From Paeniglutamicibacter kerguelensis (GTDB lineage Bacteria; Actinomycetota; Actinomycetes; Actinomycetales; Micrococcaceae), in NCBI RefSeq assembly GCF_017876535.1, contig NZ_JAGIOF010000001.1:3162001-3226000 (forward strand): a DNA stretch of 64,000 nucleotides, written 5' to 3'. A program made the translations under genes and the position numbers. Of the stretch, positions 61,888 to 64,000 are shown piece by piece. The notes beneath the pieces are model-generated. The model saw nothing but the letters and a program-made list of their open reading frames with translations. It was not told the origin of the DNA and did not search any database. Each line of letters begins with the position of its first letter. Positions within the stretch are counted from its first letter, which is position 1.

Positions 61888-63056
61888 GCACCCAAACGAA
61901 AGTCGACCCCATGAGCACCATGAATGAATCCTTTGCCGCGCTCTTCGGCCACGCCCCGGACGGATGCTTCGCCGCACCAGGCAGGGTGAACCTCATCGGT
62001 GAGCACACCGACTACAACGACGGCTACGTGCTGCCGTTCGCCATCGACCGGGTTGCCCGGATTGCCGTCAAGATCCGCCATTCCGCCGAACCGCGCACCC
62101 TGCGCGTGGCATCCACCATGGGAGGGGACGTCATCGAGGTGGACCTGGGCACGCTTGTGGCCGAAGACGTCACGCCATGGGCTCGCTATATCGCGGGCGT
62201 GTTCTGGGCCTTTGAACAGAAGGGCTTCACGCTGCCGGGAGCCGACATCCTGCTTGATTCGACGGTTCCCATCGGCGCGGGGCTTTCGTCGTCCGCGGCC
62301 ATCGAATGCTCGGTGGCCCTGGCCCTGAACGAAATGCTGCACTTGGGCCTGGGCCGCGAGGAACTGGTGCTGCTGTGCCAAAACGCGGAGAACAACTTTG
62401 TCGGCGCACCCACCGGCACCCTCGACCAATCCGCGTCGCTGCTGAGCACCGCTGACCATGCGTTGTTCCTCGATTGCCGCACCCGCGAATCCCGACAGGT
62501 GAACCTGCCCCTTGAAGCCGAGGGCCTGCAGATCCTGGTGATCGACACGCGCGTGAGCCACGCCCACGACTCCGGCGGCTACAAGGAACTGGTCGAGGCA
62601 TGCACCCGCGGGGCCAGGGAACTGGGAGTTCCGGCGTTGCGCGATGTCGGCCCCGAACGGCTGCCCGAAGCCAAGCAGCGCCTGCACCCGGACATCTACC
62701 GCCGCGTGCGTCACATCGTCACCGAGAACCAACGCGTGCTCGACACGATCGAGCAGCTGGATGCCAGCGGCCCTGCCGCAATCGGCGACTTGCTGTTGGC
62801 AAGCCACGCCTCGATGCGGGACGACTTCGGGATCTCCTGCGAGGAACTGGACCTTGCAGTCGACGCCGCCATGGCGGCCGGGGCATTGGGCGCCCGCATG
62901 ACGGGCGGCGGATTCGGCGGTTCGGCCATCGCCCTGGTGGAGTCCTCGCAGGCACAAGCCGTTTCCGAACGGGTGCTGAAGGACTTCGCCGAGGCCGGCT
63001 ACACCACCCCCGAAATTTTCGCGGTGGTGCCGGGGCCGGGAGCGCAGAAGCTTTAG
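61884..63056 (+). CDS. galK: galactokinase
   Basis: 390 aa GHMP kinase from the ATG at 61884 (a second ATG at 61911 is possible). The galactokinase signature is GRVNLIGEHTDYNDG (33-47), the ATP loop PIGAGLSSSAAIE, and the third motif GARMTGGGFGGSAIAL. It phosphorylates galactose released by the GH36 enzyme, feeding GalT. The stop codon merges with a strong terminator. Confidence 0.95.
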   Translation: MSTQTKVDPMSTMNESFAALFGHAPDGCFAAPGRVNLIGEHTDYNDGYVLPFAIDRVARIAVKIRHSAEPRTLRVASTMGGDVIEVDLGTLVAEDVTPWARYIAGVFWAFEQKGFTLPGADILLDSTVPIGAGLSSSAAIECSVALALNEMLHLGLGREELVLLCQNAENNFVGAPTGTLDQSASLLSTADHALFLDCRTRESRQVNLPLEAEGLQILVIDTRVSHAHDSGGYKELVEACTRGARELGVPALRDVGPERLPEAKQRLHPDIYRRVRHIVTENQRVLDTIEQLDASGPAAIGDLLLASHASMRDDFGISCEELDLAVDAAMAAGALGARMTGGGFGGSAIALVESSQAQAVSERVLKDFAEAGYTTPEIFAVVPGPGAQKL

Positions 63057-63092
63057 GTTTCGGGGGCCGGCAGGGCGCCGGCCCCCGAAACC
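63056..63092. terminator. bidirectional terminator after galK
   Basis: GGTTTCGGGGGCCGGC (63056-63071) pairs perfectly over 16 bp with 63077-63092; the loop is 5 nt. The first base belongs to the galK stop codon. It separates galK from the convergent deacetylase gene. Confidence 0.75.
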
Positions 63093-63141
63093 CTGCATCT
63101 CTGGCCAGTTGCTCCAGCGGCTGGCAACAGGCGGGGACCGT

Positions 63142-64000
63142 TCAGCAGGGCAGGGAACTCGGCAGGCGGACCGGGGTCGAGGCAACCGCGCCCGTCCCGT
63201 CCGTGCCGTGGTAGGCCCTGCACAGTTTCACGCCGCGCTTGTTGAGGTTCTTGTTGATCTGGTGGAGGGAATCCGGCTCGAATCCGTACCACTGCATGTG
63301 CATCAGGACGGTGTCCCCGGGCTTGGCAGCAGATGCCCTGGCCACGGTTGTGGCCTTGGATTTCACGCTCCAATCCAAGGTGTCGCGCGACCAAGTCCAG
63401 ATGGCCATGCCAACCCTGGCATACGCGCAGGTCACGCTGGCGTCGACGGCACCAAAGGGAGGCCTGCCGAAGTTCGTGTGCACACCGCTTCCGCCCAGTT
63501 GCGCAGCTGCCGCCGCACAACTCAATTTGCGCAGGTCCAGGTGGCTGATGGAATGGTTGATCACCCATTGCCCCTTCGCGCGGGCCCGGGCGGCGATATC
63601 CACCCCGTAGCGCGACTTGAACGATGTGAGGCAGTTCCCGGTGGGTGCCAGCACCAATCCGATATTGTTTGCCGATGCGTAGTTGACGGCGCTCGTAAAC
63701 GCGCTCAGGGTGCGGGGACAATCGTCAAATGTCAGGACCACCCGCGAGGTCCGGTTGGGACCCTTCAGGCGGGGCGCCCGCGGTGCGACCGGGGTCTTGG
63801 TGCTAGTCGTGACATAGCTGTTGCTGACCCAGCCGGTGCGGCCCGCATAGGCGACTTTGTACCATCCATTGGTAGATCGCGCGGAGACCGGAACCACTTT
63901 TCCCGACGGAATCGTGAGCAGGATCTTGTGGCTCGTGGAGGAACCGGTTCGGAGGTTGACGTTTGCCGTGGTGCGCACCTTGGCGGGCACCGTTGCCAAA
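63142..64000 (-). CDS. SH3-domain polysaccharide deacetylase-like protein, start beyond window
   Basis: At least 285 residues; the frame is open to the right edge, so the N-terminus (probably a signal peptide and perhaps more SH3 repeats) is missing. A bacterial SH3 domain (VNLRTGSSTSHKILLTIPSGKVV... GWVSNSYV) is followed by a NodB-type deacetylase: TFDDCP holds the Asp pair, and NHSISH the metal histidines. Secreted enzymes of this type deacetylate peptidoglycan or other polysaccharides. Several cysteines in the C-terminal half suggest disulfides outside the cell. Confidence 0.85.
   Translation of the reverse strand, partial: LATVPAKVRTTANVNLRTGSSTSHKILLTIPSGKVVPVSARSTNGWYKVAYAGRTGWVSNSYVTTSTKTPVAPRAPRLKGPNRTSRVVLTFDDCPRTLSAFTSAVNYASANNIGLVLAPTGNCLTSFKSRYGVDIAARARAKGQWVINHSISHLDLRKLSCAAAAAQLGGSGVHTNFGRPPFGAVDASVTCAYARVGMAIWTWSRDTLDWSVKSKATTVARASAAKPGDTVLMHMQWYGFEPDSLHQINKNLNKRGVKLCRAYHGTDGTGAVASTPVRLPSSLPC

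Overview
The window is high-GC, densely packed DNA with many ATGA start/stop overlaps and several GTG and TTG starts. Some genes look leaderless, and Tat-type and lipoprotein signals are present. A DUF222/HNH endonuclease and a DUF664 DinB-like protein, together with a GH15 trehalase-like enzyme, putA-lysR-putP and ktrBA, point to a soil actinobacterium, most likely Micrococcaceae (Arthrobacter/Paeniglutamicibacter-like). That assignment is inferred from gene content, not from a search. I saw no rRNA, tRNA, CRISPR array or insertion sequence.

Layout. 1-0.9 kb: 3' part of meso-diaminopimelate dehydrogenase. 0.9-8.9 kb: a catabolic cassette of unknown substrate. A PucR-type regulator and a small monooxygenase-like membrane protein lie on the minus strand; a metabolite:H+ symporter, a ThDP enzyme, a YtcJ-type amidohydrolase and an M20 carbamoylase/amidohydrolase lie on the plus strand. 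8.9-14 kb: DinB-like protein, methyltransferase, HNH endonuclease, NmrA-type reductase and LtrA. 14-23.1 kb: a sialic acid operon on the minus strand (family-5 binding protein, permease, permease-ATPase fusion, ATPase, nanA, nanK, nanE), divergent from its FadR-type regulator NanR. 23.2-25.6 kb: KtrB/KtrA potassium uptake followed by an unlisted 31-codon membrane peptide and a terminator. 25.6-30.1 kb: orphan MbcA/ParS-like protein, thioesterase, MFS exporter, VOC protein and a Tat-exported phosphoesterase. 30.1-36.3 kb: GH15 hydrolase, then a NarL-type two-component system next to a NatAB-like ABC exporter. 36.3-37.6 kb: more AT-rich DNA with one orphan lipoprotein. 37.6-44 kb: proline catabolism (putA, LysR regulator, putP). 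44-48.3 kb: DUF4282 protein, S10 peptidase, SRPBCC-epimerase fusion and Ogt.

48.3-63.1 kb is the most interesting region: a galactoside locus. On the minus strand are a Gfo/Idh dehydrogenase and a peptide-type (family 5) ABC importer. On the plus strand are a class-V PLP enzyme, a divergent GH36 alpha-galactosidase and a LacI regulator that seems to start at AUU. A DeoR regulator (minus) is divergent from galT-galK. The likely flow is import of an unusual alpha-galactoside, hydrolysis by the GH36 enzyme, and entry of galactose into the Leloir pathway through GalK and GalT. The dehydrogenase and PLP enzyme may process the other half. A palindrome with the LacI-family core (TGAACGTTCA) occurs twice before the PLP gene. 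A DeoR-type half-site word is shared by the galT, deoR and ABC promoters, so the halves look co-regulated.

The window ends inside an SH3-polysaccharide deacetylase gene on the minus strand.
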